DNA of 9,987 nt from JABWBR01 sp036741235 (GCA_036741235.1 DAINSQ010000170.1:1-9987); one strand, 5' to 3'. Shown: positions 1-7,952, counted from the stretch's first letter. Notes: generated from the letters alone by a model not told the origin. Translations and numbers: made by a program.

Positions 1-58
1 CAAATCAGCACATCAGCACATCAGCAAATTAGCAAATCAGCAAATCAGCAAATTAACC
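1..58. repeat. Period-8 short tandem array
   Basis: Six units of the form (A/C)AT(C/T)AGCA run from 3 to 50, followed by a decayed seventh unit, AATTAACC, at 51-58. The array probably continues beyond the left edge of the window. It starts one base past the stop codon of the minus-strand gene at 60-635, so it is probably transcribed as its 3' untranslated region. On the minus strand each unit reads roughly TGCTGATT. Because the period is 8, its TGA or TAA falls in all three frames within 24 bases. The repetition is seen directly; any role is unknown. Confidence 0.9.
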
Positions 59-59
59 A

Positions 60-635
60 TCAATCCCCCCACGAAATGCCGAAGCGCAAGTCCAGTTGCG
101 CGAAGGGGCCGGCGATATCTTCATTGCTCACGGAAGGATAATCAATGCCGTCGACGAAGCGGTAGCCGCCTTCGAGGCCCATGCGGAACCACCGGAAAAC
201 ATTGACCTCAACGCCTACCGAGGGCTGTAATACAAAAACGCGGTCGTCGTCATTGCCATTAACGTTGAGGCGGCCGCGACCGGTGAGCAACACGAGTCGT
301 GGGTGTACCACTTTATTGGCCATGGGCGTGAACCCCGCCATAAAAGCATTGTATCTGAAATTAAAAGTACCGTCGCCATCTTTGAGCGTCACTTCATCGC
401 GCGTGCGGGCGCCCGACCAGCCCAGCAAAATGCTGTTGCCGAATTCAAGGGCAAAATGACCGCCCCGCAAATAAGACCACTCTTCGTCATAAGCGCTGTA
501 GTTGTGGTTGGCGCCACCCCAAATGCCGGTCAACGCCGCATGGCGCGGGCCAAAAAGCGATTCATCGCGCTGCGCCTGTAATACTCCTGCTGCCAATATA
601 GCTATGGCGAATAACATTAATCGGGTGAACTTCAT
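60..635 (-). CDS. Small secreted beta-barrel-like envelope protein, unnamed family
   Basis: This is a 191-residue protein. Residues 1-21 form a clear Sec signal peptide: K and R near the start, a hydrophobic stretch LMLFAIAILAAGV, and probable cleavage at LQA|Q. The mature part has no lipobox and no further membrane helix. It is rich in alternating polar and hydrophobic or aromatic strands (FALEFGNSILLGW, FNFRYNAFMAGF, GVEVNVFRWFRMGLEGGYRF, FAQLDLRFGISW) separated by Gly/Asn/Asp turns. That pattern fits a small outer-membrane beta-barrel of the OmpA-like or OmpW-like size class. I do not recognise a named family and assign no substrate. The start at 635 is supported by the signal peptide beginning right there. 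The upstream sequence is A/T-rich without a Shine-Dalgarno motif, as is usual in Bacteroidota. It is divergent from the methyltransferase gene. I found no TAnnTTTG box for it in the gap. Confidence 0.8.
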   Translation of the reverse strand: MKFTRLMLFAIAILAAGVLQAQRDESLFGPRHAALTGIWGGANHNYSAYDEEWSYLRGGHFALEFGNSILLGWSGARTRDEVTLKDGDGTFNFRYNAFMAGFTPMANKVVHPRLVLLTGRGRLNVNGNDDDRVFVLQPSVGVEVNVFRWFRMGLEGGYRFVDGIDYPSVSNEDIAGPFAQLDLRFGISWGD

Positions 636-649
636 GGTTTCTATTTTTA

Positions 650-677
650 TTTGGCGGTTAAAAAATTGTTAGGTTTG
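650..677 (+). promoter_or_regulatory. Bacteroidota-type promoter for the rlmI-like gene
   Basis: TAGGTTTG at 670-677 is a perfect match to the Bacteroidota -7 box TAnnTTTG. TTTG at 650-653 can serve as the -33 element. The 16-base gap between them is about one base shorter than the range usually quoted for this sigma factor. Transcription would start near 682-685 and leave a leader of about 50 bases that contains the near-palindromic stretch AAGCAGCATGCTT (698-710). No competing box serves the divergent gene. Confidence 0.55.
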
Positions 678-736
678 CTTTTCATTTAATACGATGCAAG
701 CAGCATGCTTTTACCCCCATTTTTTTATTATTCAAG

Positions 737-1915
737 ATGAAAAAAATTTGGCTCAAGCCTAATAAAGAAGCTGCCGTGCAGCGCTTTCACCCCTGGGTGT
801 TTTCAGGGGCTATCCAACGTATCGAAGGCGAACCTATTGATGGCGATGAGGTGCAAGTCCTCGACAGCCGGGGGCGATTCCTGGCCGTCGGGCACTACCA
901 AACAGGCAGTATTACGGTGCGTTTGCTGGCGTACGAACCCGTTGAAACAGATATCGCCTTTTGGATACAAAAAATTCAACGGGCTTTTCACTTCAGGCAG
1001 CAACTGGGCTTTAACCAACCCGAAATGACCAACTGCTACCGCCTGGTTCACGCCGAAGGCGACGGCCTGCCCGGTTTGATTATCGATGTTTATAACCGCA
1101 CCGCCGTTGTCCAGTGCCATTCTATCGGCATGCACAAAGCCGCTCCACTAATAACCCAGGCGCTGTTGGAAGTTTATGGCAACCACCTGGAGGCTATCTA
1201 CGATAAAAGCGCCGAAACCCTGCCCGAGCGTTATGCCGCTACGGTAAGCAATGGCTATTTGTACGGAATGTCTACCCAACGGATTGCACTCGAAAACGGA
1301 CATTCGTTTCTGGTAGATTGGGAGGGCGGCCAAAAAACGGGTTTTTTCCTCGACCAACGCGAAAATCGCAGCCTGCTGGCCCGGTATGCCAAGGGCAAAA
1401 GAGTGCTCAACGCTTTCTGCTATTCGGGCGGGTTTTCGGTATACGCCCTGCAAGCCGGCGCCGTTCATGTCGATTCTGTCGATATTTCAAAAAAAGCGAT
1501 TGAACTCACCGAGCAAAATGTGGCCCTCAACGGCGCCCACGAGGAGCGCCACCGTGCCTATGCCGCCGATGTTTTGCCTTTTTTGAAAAATATTCAAGAA
1601 GAATACGATCTGATGGTCGTAGATCCGCCAGCCTTCGCCAAACACCTCGATAAACGACACAATGCCGTGCAGGGCTACAAACGACTGAACGCCATGGCAA
1701 TGCAAAAGATAAAATCAGGCGGAATTTTATTTACGTTTTCCTGCTCGCAAGTGGTTGACGAGCCTTTATTTTATAATACCATCGTGGCGGCAGCACTGGA
1801 ATCGGGCAGACAGGCCCGCGTGATGCACCGCCTGTCGCAACCTCCCGACCATCCGGTGAATTGCTACCACCCCGAAGGCGCTTACCTCAAAGGGCTGGTA
1901 CTGTATGTAGAATGA
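737..1915 (+). CDS. rlmI: Class I SAM-dependent 23S rRNA cytosine methyltransferase, RlmI family
   Basis: This is a 392-residue protein, the usual length for the RlmI/YccW family (COG1092). In E. coli RlmI makes 5-methylcytosine at position 1962 of 23S rRNA, using S-adenosylmethionine. An N-terminal PUA RNA-binding domain (about 2-80) carries HPWVFSGAI at 18-26. A linking domain has RLVHAEGDGLPGLIIDVY at 102-119, and GQKTGFFLDQREN at 198-210 is a family signature. The Rossmann-fold methyltransferase follows: SAM motif I in VLNAFCYSGGFSVYALQAGA (223-242), acidic VDIS at 248-251, DPPAF at 296-300 and SCSQ at 335-338, with Cys336 in the position of the conserved family cysteine. The tail DHPV...YHPEGAYLKGL (371-387) is also characteristic of the family. 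The ATG at 737 follows an A/T-rich leader with no Shine-Dalgarno sequence. The family is certain. The exact target base is inferred from E. coli, since related paralogues such as RlmK share the fold. It converges on the macroglobulin gene with a 45-base gap. Confidence 0.9.
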   Translation: MKKIWLKPNKEAAVQRFHPWVFSGAIQRIEGEPIDGDEVQVLDSRGRFLAVGHYQTGSITVRLLAYEPVETDIAFWIQKIQRAFHFRQQLGFNQPEMTNCYRLVHAEGDGLPGLIIDVYNRTAVVQCHSIGMHKAAPLITQALLEVYGNHLEAIYDKSAETLPERYAATVSNGYLYGMSTQRIALENGHSFLVDWEGGQKTGFFLDQRENRSLLARYAKGKRVLNAFCYSGGFSVYALQAGAVHVDSVDISKKAIELTEQNVALNGAHEERHRAYAADVLPFLKNIQEEYDLMVVDPPAFAKHLDKRHNAVQGYKRLNAMAMQKIKSGGILFTFSCSQVVDEPLFYNTIVAAALESGRQARVMHRLSQPPDHPVNCYHPEGAYLKGLVLYVE

Positions 1916-1961
1916 GCGGGTGGGAGCGTGAGAGCTTGTGTTCCCACGCCCCCATGCTCAC
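1916..1961. terminator. Hairpin in the convergent gap, possible two-way terminator or repeat
   Basis: GTGGGA at 1920-1925 pairs with TCCCAC at 1942-1947, giving a six-pair G/C-rich stem around a 16-base loop. It lies between two genes whose 3' ends face each other, which is where a shared terminator would sit. Neither side has a T-tract, so an intrinsic terminator is not demonstrated. The right arm also shows two related 8-mers in tandem, TCCCACGC (1942-1949) and CCCCATGC (1950-1957). This suggests it may instead be a degenerate dispersed repeat. Confidence 0.35.
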
Positions 1962-4900
1962 TATATTTCAGAAGGCGCTCCGACTTCCACCCACATGCCC
2001 TGCTTTCGGGCGTAGATTGAATTATCGTACATCGCTTCGCAGGTAACTGCGGGCAGGTAATACCGGCCCTGGTAAGCTGCGTTAAGTTGCACGCGGTACA
2101 CCACCGTTTGTTTTTCATTCAGATCAAAAAACGTATTGACGCGGTCGTCGCGGAAATCGCGGTACTCGGGGCGGTCGCCGCTCTGGAAAGCTTCCAGTTG
2201 ATCCATACGCGAATTAATGATCTCCCAGCCCGAGGGGAAAATCTGGCTCAGGGCCAGTTCGCGGTAAGGAATACCCCGCACACCCGGGTGCGTCACTTTT
2301 ACCTCGGCGACAAAATCAGTACCCTGGGCAATAGTGGCCGGATTAATGGCTTGGCCCTTCATATCGAAGTAACTCACAGCAATATCGAGCTGGTTGGCGC
2401 CGCTTTTATCCTGTCCGGCCACAGGTTGCCCCTGCTGGATAATTCGAGCGTACAATACGCCGCCGTTGCTGTTTTTTACCATGACTTTTTTCTCGCCGCC
2501 GTTGACAGGCACATTAATTTGCATCACTGGCGTATTGGAACCGGCGTTAATGCTTTGTCCGCCATTGATTTGATAAACGAACTGCACTTTTTTGCTCACC
2601 TCGCCATCGCCGACAAACTTGCCGATAGACAGCAGACAGAACGAGATCGTTTGGGTGCTATGCCAGCGGTCGGCGCTCAGTTGTTCGGAAACGTATTTCA
2701 CCATTTCCGCCGCGTTGGTTTTATCGCCCAACAGCAACAGCGTTTCCAGCATCATCGCCCTGTCGCGCAGATCGGATCCGTAGGTGTAAGATAACTCCGT
2801 ATAGGGCTTCGGCTCGCGACTGGCATTGGCAATGATGCTTTTGGCGACTTCCGGCTTGCCGGCAACGGCATAAGCGGCGGCCAGCCTCCATTTAGCGGCA
2901 TTGCTCAGGCCTTTGTGTTCGCGCAGGCGGTTCATGCCTGCCATATCGGCTTCTTTGGCCAATGCCAGCGTATACAACCTGTAGGCTTGCAGCAATTCGT
3001 AGCTATCTTCGGGATAATAACCGTATTCGCGCAATTGCGGATCCCAGAGCCTGGAAGCTTTTTTCTGGAAATCTATCCAGCGTTCCAGCATGGCGGGCGG
3101 TACGGTGTATCCCAGCGCTTTGGCTTCGAGCAAGAAGTGGCCGGCATAAGCGGTAGTCCACTGATCGGGGCCGCTTTGGCCGGGCCAGTAGGCAAAACCT
3201 CCGGCTGAGGTCTGGAATTGCTTGAGCCTGTCAATAGTGGCTTTAATATGCCGCGGCACGCGCTGCTTCTGGTCATCGCTGAGTTCGAGCAGTTTACTCA
3301 CATACAACTGCGGGAAGCCGCCCGAAAGGGTTTGTTCCAAACAGCCATAGGGATATTGCAGCAGGTAGTCGAGGCGTTCGCCGAGGTTTATAGGCGGAAT
3401 CCCCGAAACCTCAAGCGTCACTTTATTGGTGCCCGGCATACCCAGCGGTTTGATAGTGGGCTGCCAGGTTTCGCCGGAAGCCAGCACTTTGGAAACCACT
3501 TCTGTGACGTAAGGATTAGGATTTCGCACTTCCAGTGCAATTTCCTGCGAAGCTTTTTCACCGGCGCCTTCGGCAACTACGGTAAATTTGGCAATGCCGA
3601 CTTTTTCTGCAACCTGTAGGTCGAAATAAGCCATTTTATCGCCGGGAGCGGAGAAATTAAGCGTCTGCGAACTTTGACCATTGATCTTGACGAGACCGCT
3701 GTTTTCTTTTACCGACACCGTCGCGCTTTTTACCTTGTTTTCCATTGCAAAAACAGAGACGGGCAATTTCAGACTTTCACCGGGGCTCAATACGCGCGGT
3801 AAAGTGGCCAGTACCATCAGCGGTTTGCGCACCGGCGTGGTTTTTTCCGCGCTGCCGTATGCGCCTTTGTTGGCGGCAACAACCATAGTGCGCACGGCGC
3901 CGACATAGTTGGGCAGCTTCACGGTATGACGGGCTTTCTGGCCTTTTTGCAGCATAAACGGGCCAAGATGAATCACCACCGGTTTAAAACGGTTGACTTT
4001 GTCTTTGGCGGCGCCCCGCACCAGCTCGGCGTCGCCGCCGATGCTCAGGATGCGCTCCAATTCGGCGCCATAAGCGCCCAGCACCTGGTCGTAAACGTCC
4101 CAGGTGCGCACGCCGAGGGCTTCGCGGGCGTAAAAGACATCCCAGGGGTTGGGCGTTTTAAAACGCGTGAGGCCCAGCAGTCCTTCGTCGACGATAGCCA
4201 CCGTATAAGCCATAGCCTGGCCTTTGTCTTCCGATACCTCCACGGTGACGGTCTGCTCAGGTTGCAGCACGTCGGGCATCGAAATTTTGGGCGAGAGGCG
4301 GGTGGCCGGGTCTTCGACATGTACCGGAATAACGCCGTACAGGCGGATTGGCAGGTCGTTTTTGACCTGGGCGTGGGGTTGTATCAGCGACACATGGGCG
4401 TATATCGTAGGCGCCATATCGGCGGTAGCGGTAAAAGTAATGGTATTATCGCCCGATTTGGCGTCTTTCCAGAATGACTGCAATACTTTAGTGCCGTTTT
4501 CGAGGGTGAGCAAAACGCGGCCGGCTTCGCCGCTGGGCACCGTAAGCGTGACGGTTTCGCCCACGTTATATTTCTTCTTGTCGGCTGCAAAGTTGATCAT
4601 CGCAGCCGCTTCGCGGTTTTGCTCGTTGTCTTCATACCAGGGATAGCCGGAGTAGAAGTAATCGCCGGTGCAGTGCCCGCTTTCGGTATCGCAAACGCGC
4701 ACGAGGTAGCGGCCCCATTCCTTGATATTGATATTCCACTTGGCCTCTCCCTGGGCATTGGTTACTACGTCTTTGGTTTCGAGTGCGTCGTAGTGGTTGC
4801 TGGTATTATAGCGCGTCACATCATCGTAGCCGGCATCCCACCACCAGCGCCATTCTACGCGGTAGAGGCCGACTTTCAGCGAGCGGCCCGACATAGGTTT

Positions 4901-7585
4901 GCCGCTTACATCGAGTGCCACAAAGCCCAGGTCGGCATTTTTATTCAAATCCACCCGTTTTTCGCCGTAACGGTTCTGCGGCACATCCACCCCTGCATAA
5001 ACGGTATAAGGGTGATACGGAACGGTAAAATTATCGGAGCTAAAATCGCCTCCGCGTTCAAATACGCGGGTTTTAAAGCTCGCCATAATTTTCCCCGGAG
5101 CTTGTTCATTATTGAGCAATTCCAGTTTAAGCGGCGCTGTGCCGTTGCCGTCGAGCTGGCTGTCAAAAACCGTTCGAGCTTCTGTTTCATCCATGCGGCG
5201 CGCGGGATCGTCAAAAACAAAACCGCCGTATTTTGGGAAAGTCGTTTTTGTTGGTTTGAGCTGCACCTCCACTTTAGCGCGCAGGTTGGCTGCGGGAGCG
5301 CCGTGCAGCCAGTTGGCTTTCAATTGAGTTTTGATAGGCTGGTCGGCAGCGCTGAGATATTCTTTGCCAAAATCCAGTTGAATATTGATGCGATTGGGTT
5401 TAATGGTCTCGACTTTAACAATGCGCTCAAAATTAGCGCCGCCGGCCTTCACCTTGGCCATCCAGTTGCCGGTGGGGGCGTCGCTGCGCGTGGCGAAGTG
5501 CAGAGGATAAACATTGTTCACCTGCTGCAACACCGTACGTTTTTCCTGCAATTGACCTCGGGGATCGTACAATTCAAAGGCGATGGGATAATTGGCAGGC
5601 AGGCGTTGGCTTCGGTCTTCGAGAATAAAATTCAGGAATACCGAATCGCCGGGGCGCCATACGCCGCGTTCGCCATAGAGGAAGCCCTTGAGGCCTTTCT
5701 GGGTTACCTGTCCGTCAACATCAAAGCGGCTCAGCGACAGCGAGTTACCGTCGCCCAGGCGCAGGTACCCCTTTTCCGAGCCTTGTTTGGCAATGACCAC
5801 AAAAGGCTTGCGCTGGGTAGTGACCGTGGCGATACCGTTGGCATCCGTTTTGGCCGTGGTGAGTAATTGCTGCTGGTAATCGTAAAACTGCAGATCAGCG
5901 CCCGAGATGGGTTTAGCTGTGCGCAAATCAGCTACCACCAGCATCAGGCTGTTGTCGTTGCCGCCTTTTGCAATAATACCCAGGTTGGAGGCCACCACGT
6001 TGCGCTGAACGAAGCGTTCGGAGTTGTAATATGCGGAATAGCAAGGATCTTCGCGTTGTTCCCACTGATAATCCTCGTACCAGCCGTCGGGCCCGTACCA
6101 ATAATCCATGATGGTAAGCGGTTCTCCTTCATCGTCCTTTGGAAAGTCATCGGTAGCGGTCAAGCCGTCTCCTTCCTGCTGAGCTCCAACATTGCCCTGT
6201 GCACAGGCATACATCGAATACGCGGGCCTGAAACCGATTCTGATCTGGTAGATGGCTTCGGGGTCTTGCGCGATCATCTTGCTCAGGTCGAGCGCGTAGC
6301 GCGTCCATTCTGCCGTACGGGCATTGGGGTTGAGCGACAACAGCGACACTTTGCGCTGGAGGACTACCCGGCCCACGCGGTACAGGTCGTAGCCGCTCTG
6401 GTCAAGTTCGTTGGTTTGAAGAAATTGGAGGATATTATTATTAAAAATTTTAAACACCTCAACATCCACGGCATTGAGCCCAACTGCTTCAAAAGGAAAG
6501 ATAAGTCCGTTGGAATTGGGCATAATCACGCCGCGGCCTACGAGCCGTACCTGTGGTTTGACATCCTCAAAGGTGATAGTCCACTCGCCGGCTTGTTTCA
6601 TCGAGCGGTCGGCGGAGTTGCGCACGCCTGCGTTTACAAACACGCGTTGCTGGCCGCTGAGTTTTTCGCCCGGGTAAATACGCAGTTGCTGCCCGTCGAT
6701 CAGGAAACGCAGGTCGCCCATATAATTCGACAGGGTAACCAACCCGTCGAGGGTTTGCGATTCCTTGAGCGGATCGGAGAAATGGAGCAGGATATACTGG
6801 TCGTCGCCCTGAACAACGCGGGCGTCGGTCACCTTAAAATTGCCAAGCGAAGGCACCTCGATCGTTTTGGCGTCTTTCAGATCGAGTCCGATCGGCGAGC
6901 CATTCCAACTCAGCGACATCTCGCCGTCTTTATCGGTACGGGCGACGCCGCGCACATAAAAATCGTGTTGAAGGCCGTCGGCGCTATGCGTCCAGTCGAT
7001 CGACAGGTTTCTGCCCTGCTGGTCGGCTTTAAGCAGTTGTTCGACTTCCTGGGCCGTAGCGACATCGGCGGTAAACAAAGCGCCTTTGAGTTCTTGCTTC
7101 GACAACTCCTTCGGGTTGGCGGCAAAAAGGCCGTCGATATTTACCTCAAAATGCTGATCCCTGGTGCGAAAGTCGAATTCAAACACAGCGGCCTCTGCCG
7201 GCACGTTGTCAAACAGGGTACTGAGCTTCACACTTCCTACGTACGTTGTACTGGAGGAGAGCGGCGTTTGGGGGTCGAAACGCAGTGTCTGGGCGTCTTC
7301 CCAGGTAAGTACGCCTTGCGCAGAAGGCGACAGCGATAGCAGGGAGGTTTCAGCGGCTTCACCGACTTTATCGGCGGATATTACGGGCGAAACGAACCGT
7401 ATCCGCACCGGCGATGCTTTGGAGACGATACCCGAGGTGTGGGCGTACACATAGGCGCTTACGCTATCGGGCATTTTTCGGGCGCGCACGTCGCTTTTAC
7501 AGGAAAAAACGCCAAATGCAATGAAAGTGAGCAACAGGGCGCTAAAAGCCGCTTTGCTGAGCAGGTTGAAGTGAACAAATCGCAT
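1961..7585 (-). CDS. Bacterial alpha-2-macroglobulin, thioester type, predicted lipoprotein
   Basis: This 1874-residue giant belongs to the bacterial alpha-2-macroglobulin family, periplasmic protease traps that react covalently with attacking proteases. E. coli YfhM is about 1650 residues, so this copy is roughly 220 longer. A signal sequence (1-28) ends in GVFSC, giving a likely lipidated Cys29; Phe at -2 is atypical for a lipobox. Macroglobulin-like beta domains follow, with the MG2-type signature YGERGVWRPGD at 637-647. The central A2M domain carries AIVDEGLLGLTRFKTPNPWD from 1130. The thioester motif is YPYGCLEQ, with Cys1415 and Gln1418 present. The helical thioester domain continues through WTTAYAGHFLLEAKALGY (from 1476). 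The receptor-binding-like end includes CEAMYDNS near 1850. An acidic, aromatic stretch around 479-520 (MDYWYGPDGWYEDYQWEQ) lies between Cys461 and Cys515, a possible disulfide pair. No pbpC gene, the common partner of this family, is in the window. I cannot locate the bait region by eye. The family call is secure; membrane location and protease-trap function are inferred. Confidence 0.93.
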   Translation of the reverse strand: MRFVHFNLLSKAAFSALLLTFIAFGVFSCKSDVRARKMPDSVSAYVYAHTSGIVSKASPVRIRFVSPVISADKVGEAAETSLLSLSPSAQGVLTWEDAQTLRFDPQTPLSSSTTYVGSVKLSTLFDNVPAEAAVFEFDFRTRDQHFEVNIDGLFAANPKELSKQELKGALFTADVATAQEVEQLLKADQQGRNLSIDWTHSADGLQHDFYVRGVARTDKDGEMSLSWNGSPIGLDLKDAKTIEVPSLGNFKVTDARVVQGDDQYILLHFSDPLKESQTLDGLVTLSNYMGDLRFLIDGQQLRIYPGEKLSGQQRVFVNAGVRNSADRSMKQAGEWTITFEDVKPQVRLVGRGVIMPNSNGLIFPFEAVGLNAVDVEVFKIFNNNILQFLQTNELDQSGYDLYRVGRVVLQRKVSLLSLNPNARTAEWTRYALDLSKMIAQDPEAIYQIRIGFRPAYSMYACAQGNVGAQQEGDGLTATDDFPKDDEGEPLTIMDYWYGPDGWYEDYQWEQREDPCYSAYYNSERFVQRNVVASNLGIIAKGGNDNSLMLVVADLRTAKPISGADLQFYDYQQQLLTTAKTDANGIATVTTQRKPFVVIAKQGSEKGYLRLGDGNSLSLSRFDVDGQVTQKGLKGFLYGERGVWRPGDSVFLNFILEDRSQRLPANYPIAFELYDPRGQLQEKRTVLQQVNNVYPLHFATRSDAPTGNWMAKVKAGGANFERIVKVETIKPNRINIQLDFGKEYLSAADQPIKTQLKANWLHGAPAANLRAKVEVQLKPTKTTFPKYGGFVFDDPARRMDETEARTVFDSQLDGNGTAPLKLELLNNEQAPGKIMASFKTRVFERGGDFSSDNFTVPYHPYTVYAGVDVPQNRYGEKRVDLNKNADLGFVALDVSGKPMSGRSLKVGLYRVEWRWWWDAGYDDVTRYNTSNHYDALETKDVVTNAQGEAKWNINIKEWGRYLVRVCDTESGHCTGDYFYSGYPWYEDNEQNREAAAMINFAADKKKYNVGETVTLTVPSGEAGRVLLTLENGTKVLQSFWKDAKSGDNTITFTATADMAPTIYAHVSLIQPHAQVKNDLPIRLYGVIPVHVEDPATRLSPKISMPDVLQPEQTVTVEVSEDKGQAMAYTVAIVDEGLLGLTRFKTPNPWDVFYAREALGVRTWDVYDQVLGAYGAELERILSIGGDAELVRGAAKDKVNRFKPVVIHLGPFMLQKGQKARHTVKLPNYVGAVRTMVVAANKGAYGSAEKTTPVRKPLMVLATLPRVLSPGESLKLPVSVFAMENKVKSATVSVKENSGLVKINGQSSQTLNFSAPGDKMAYFDLQVAEKVGIAKFTVVAEGAGEKASQEIALEVRNPNPYVTEVVSKVLASGETWQPTIKPLGMPGTNKVTLEVSGIPPINLGERLDYLLQYPYGCLEQTLSGGFPQLYVSKLLELSDDQKQRVPRHIKATIDRLKQFQTSAGGFAYWPGQSGPDQWTTAYAGHFLLEAKALGYTVPPAMLERWIDFQKKASRLWDPQLREYGYYPEDSYELLQAYRLYTLALAKEADMAGMNRLREHKGLSNAAKWRLAAAYAVAGKPEVAKSIIANASREPKPYTELSYTYGSDLRDRAMMLETLLLLGDKTNAAEMVKYVSEQLSADRWHSTQTISFCLLSIGKFVGDGEVSKKVQFVYQINGGQSINAGSNTPVMQINVPVNGGEKKVMVKNSNGGVLYARIIQQGQPVAGQDKSGANQLDIAVSYFDMKGQAINPATIAQGTDFVAEVKVTHPGVRGIPYRELALSQIFPSGWEIINSRMDQLEAFQSGDRPEYRDFRDDRVNTFFDLNEKQTVVYRVQLNAAYQGRYYLPAVTCEAMYDNSIYARKQGMWVEVGAPSEI

Positions 7586-7678
7586 GGGGATGTTGATTTA
7601 CACAGGGTTCGAAATAGTCGTACGGCAGGACGTTATGGTGCGAGAAAACGCAACACGCAGTTACCACAGCACTGACGC

Positions 7679-7686
7679 CGAAGGTA
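7679..7686 (-). promoter_or_regulatory. Weak -7-like box upstream of the macroglobulin gene
   Basis: On the minus strand the sequence reads TACCTTCG, one mismatch from TAnnTTTG. It lies about 95 bases before the macroglobulin start codon. The nearest TTG on this strand that could act as a -33 element (7712-7714) leaves a 25-base gap, too long for a good promoter. This is the closest candidate for the gene, but it may be chance. Confidence 0.3.
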
Positions 7687-7829
7687 GTGAATTTATTGTT
7701 CTGATAATAAACAATCTTTTGAAAAAAACAGAAAGGCAATTGGAGGGTAAAGAAGAAAGCCACACAAGTAACAGGGAGATTTTGGCCCCCAAGAAAACAG
7801 GATTAAGGCGGCTATTGTGGTTCTGTAAT

Positions 7830-7857
7830 CCCCTTGTCCCTTTCGGGAACCCCTTGT
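7830..7857. repeat. Direct repeat CCCCTTGT flanking a small hairpin
   Basis: CCCCTTGT occurs at 7830-7837 and again at 7850-7857. Between them, TCCC at 7837-7840 and GGGA at 7845-7848 form a four-pair stem; on the minus strand its loop is GAAA, a stable tetraloop in RNA. Next to it, CCTCTT and AAGGGG on the minus strand (7865-7860 and 7855-7850) can form a second stem with one G-T pair. The repeat and pairing are seen directly; the function is unknown. Confidence 0.5.
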
Positions 7858-7919
7858 GAAAGAGGCTGAGGCCCGCCATAGTCACTCGAAGTCCAACCTT
7901 TATTGTTAAAATGTTGAGG

Positions 7920-7927
7920 CAAAACTA
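7920..7927 (-). promoter_or_regulatory. Perfect -7 promoter box with no gene directly downstream
   Basis: The minus strand reads TAGTTTTG, an exact TAnnTTTG match. A transcript would start near 7912 and run left through the direct-repeat/hairpin region toward the macroglobulin gene, whose start is more than 320 bases away. No TTG lies at the expected -33 distance, so the box is incomplete. It could drive a long macroglobulin leader or a small RNA, or be a chance match in A/T-rich DNA. Confidence 0.3.
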
Positions 7928-7952
7928 ATGGTACTTGCGTGGCTTAACTGCG

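Noticed and set aside
1..58. CRISPR array
   Set aside because: The units are 8 bases with no spacers. This is a simple tandem repeat.
698..710. AAGCAGCATGCTT in the rlmI leader as a terminator or attenuator
   Set aside because: Only five pairs around a three-base loop; too weak to support a functional claim.
2087..2794. A 235-codon plus-strand open frame opposite the macroglobulin C-terminal part
   Set aside because: No domain or signal is visible. It is an antisense shadow of a well-supported gene.
4619..7339. Two long plus-strand open frames (4619-5866, 415 codons; 5867-7339, 490 codons) end to end, antisense to the macroglobulin gene
   Set aside because: The macroglobulin frame carries clear family motifs throughout. 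The antisense products show no recognisable domain, and such long shadows are common opposite G/C-leaning coding sequence.
7584..7885. Small open frames on both strands in the macroglobulin-hemF gap (7584-7859 plus, 7661-7885 minus)
   Set aside because: Their products look random and show no domain. They overlap promoter-like boxes and direct repeats and have no promoter of their own in the right place.
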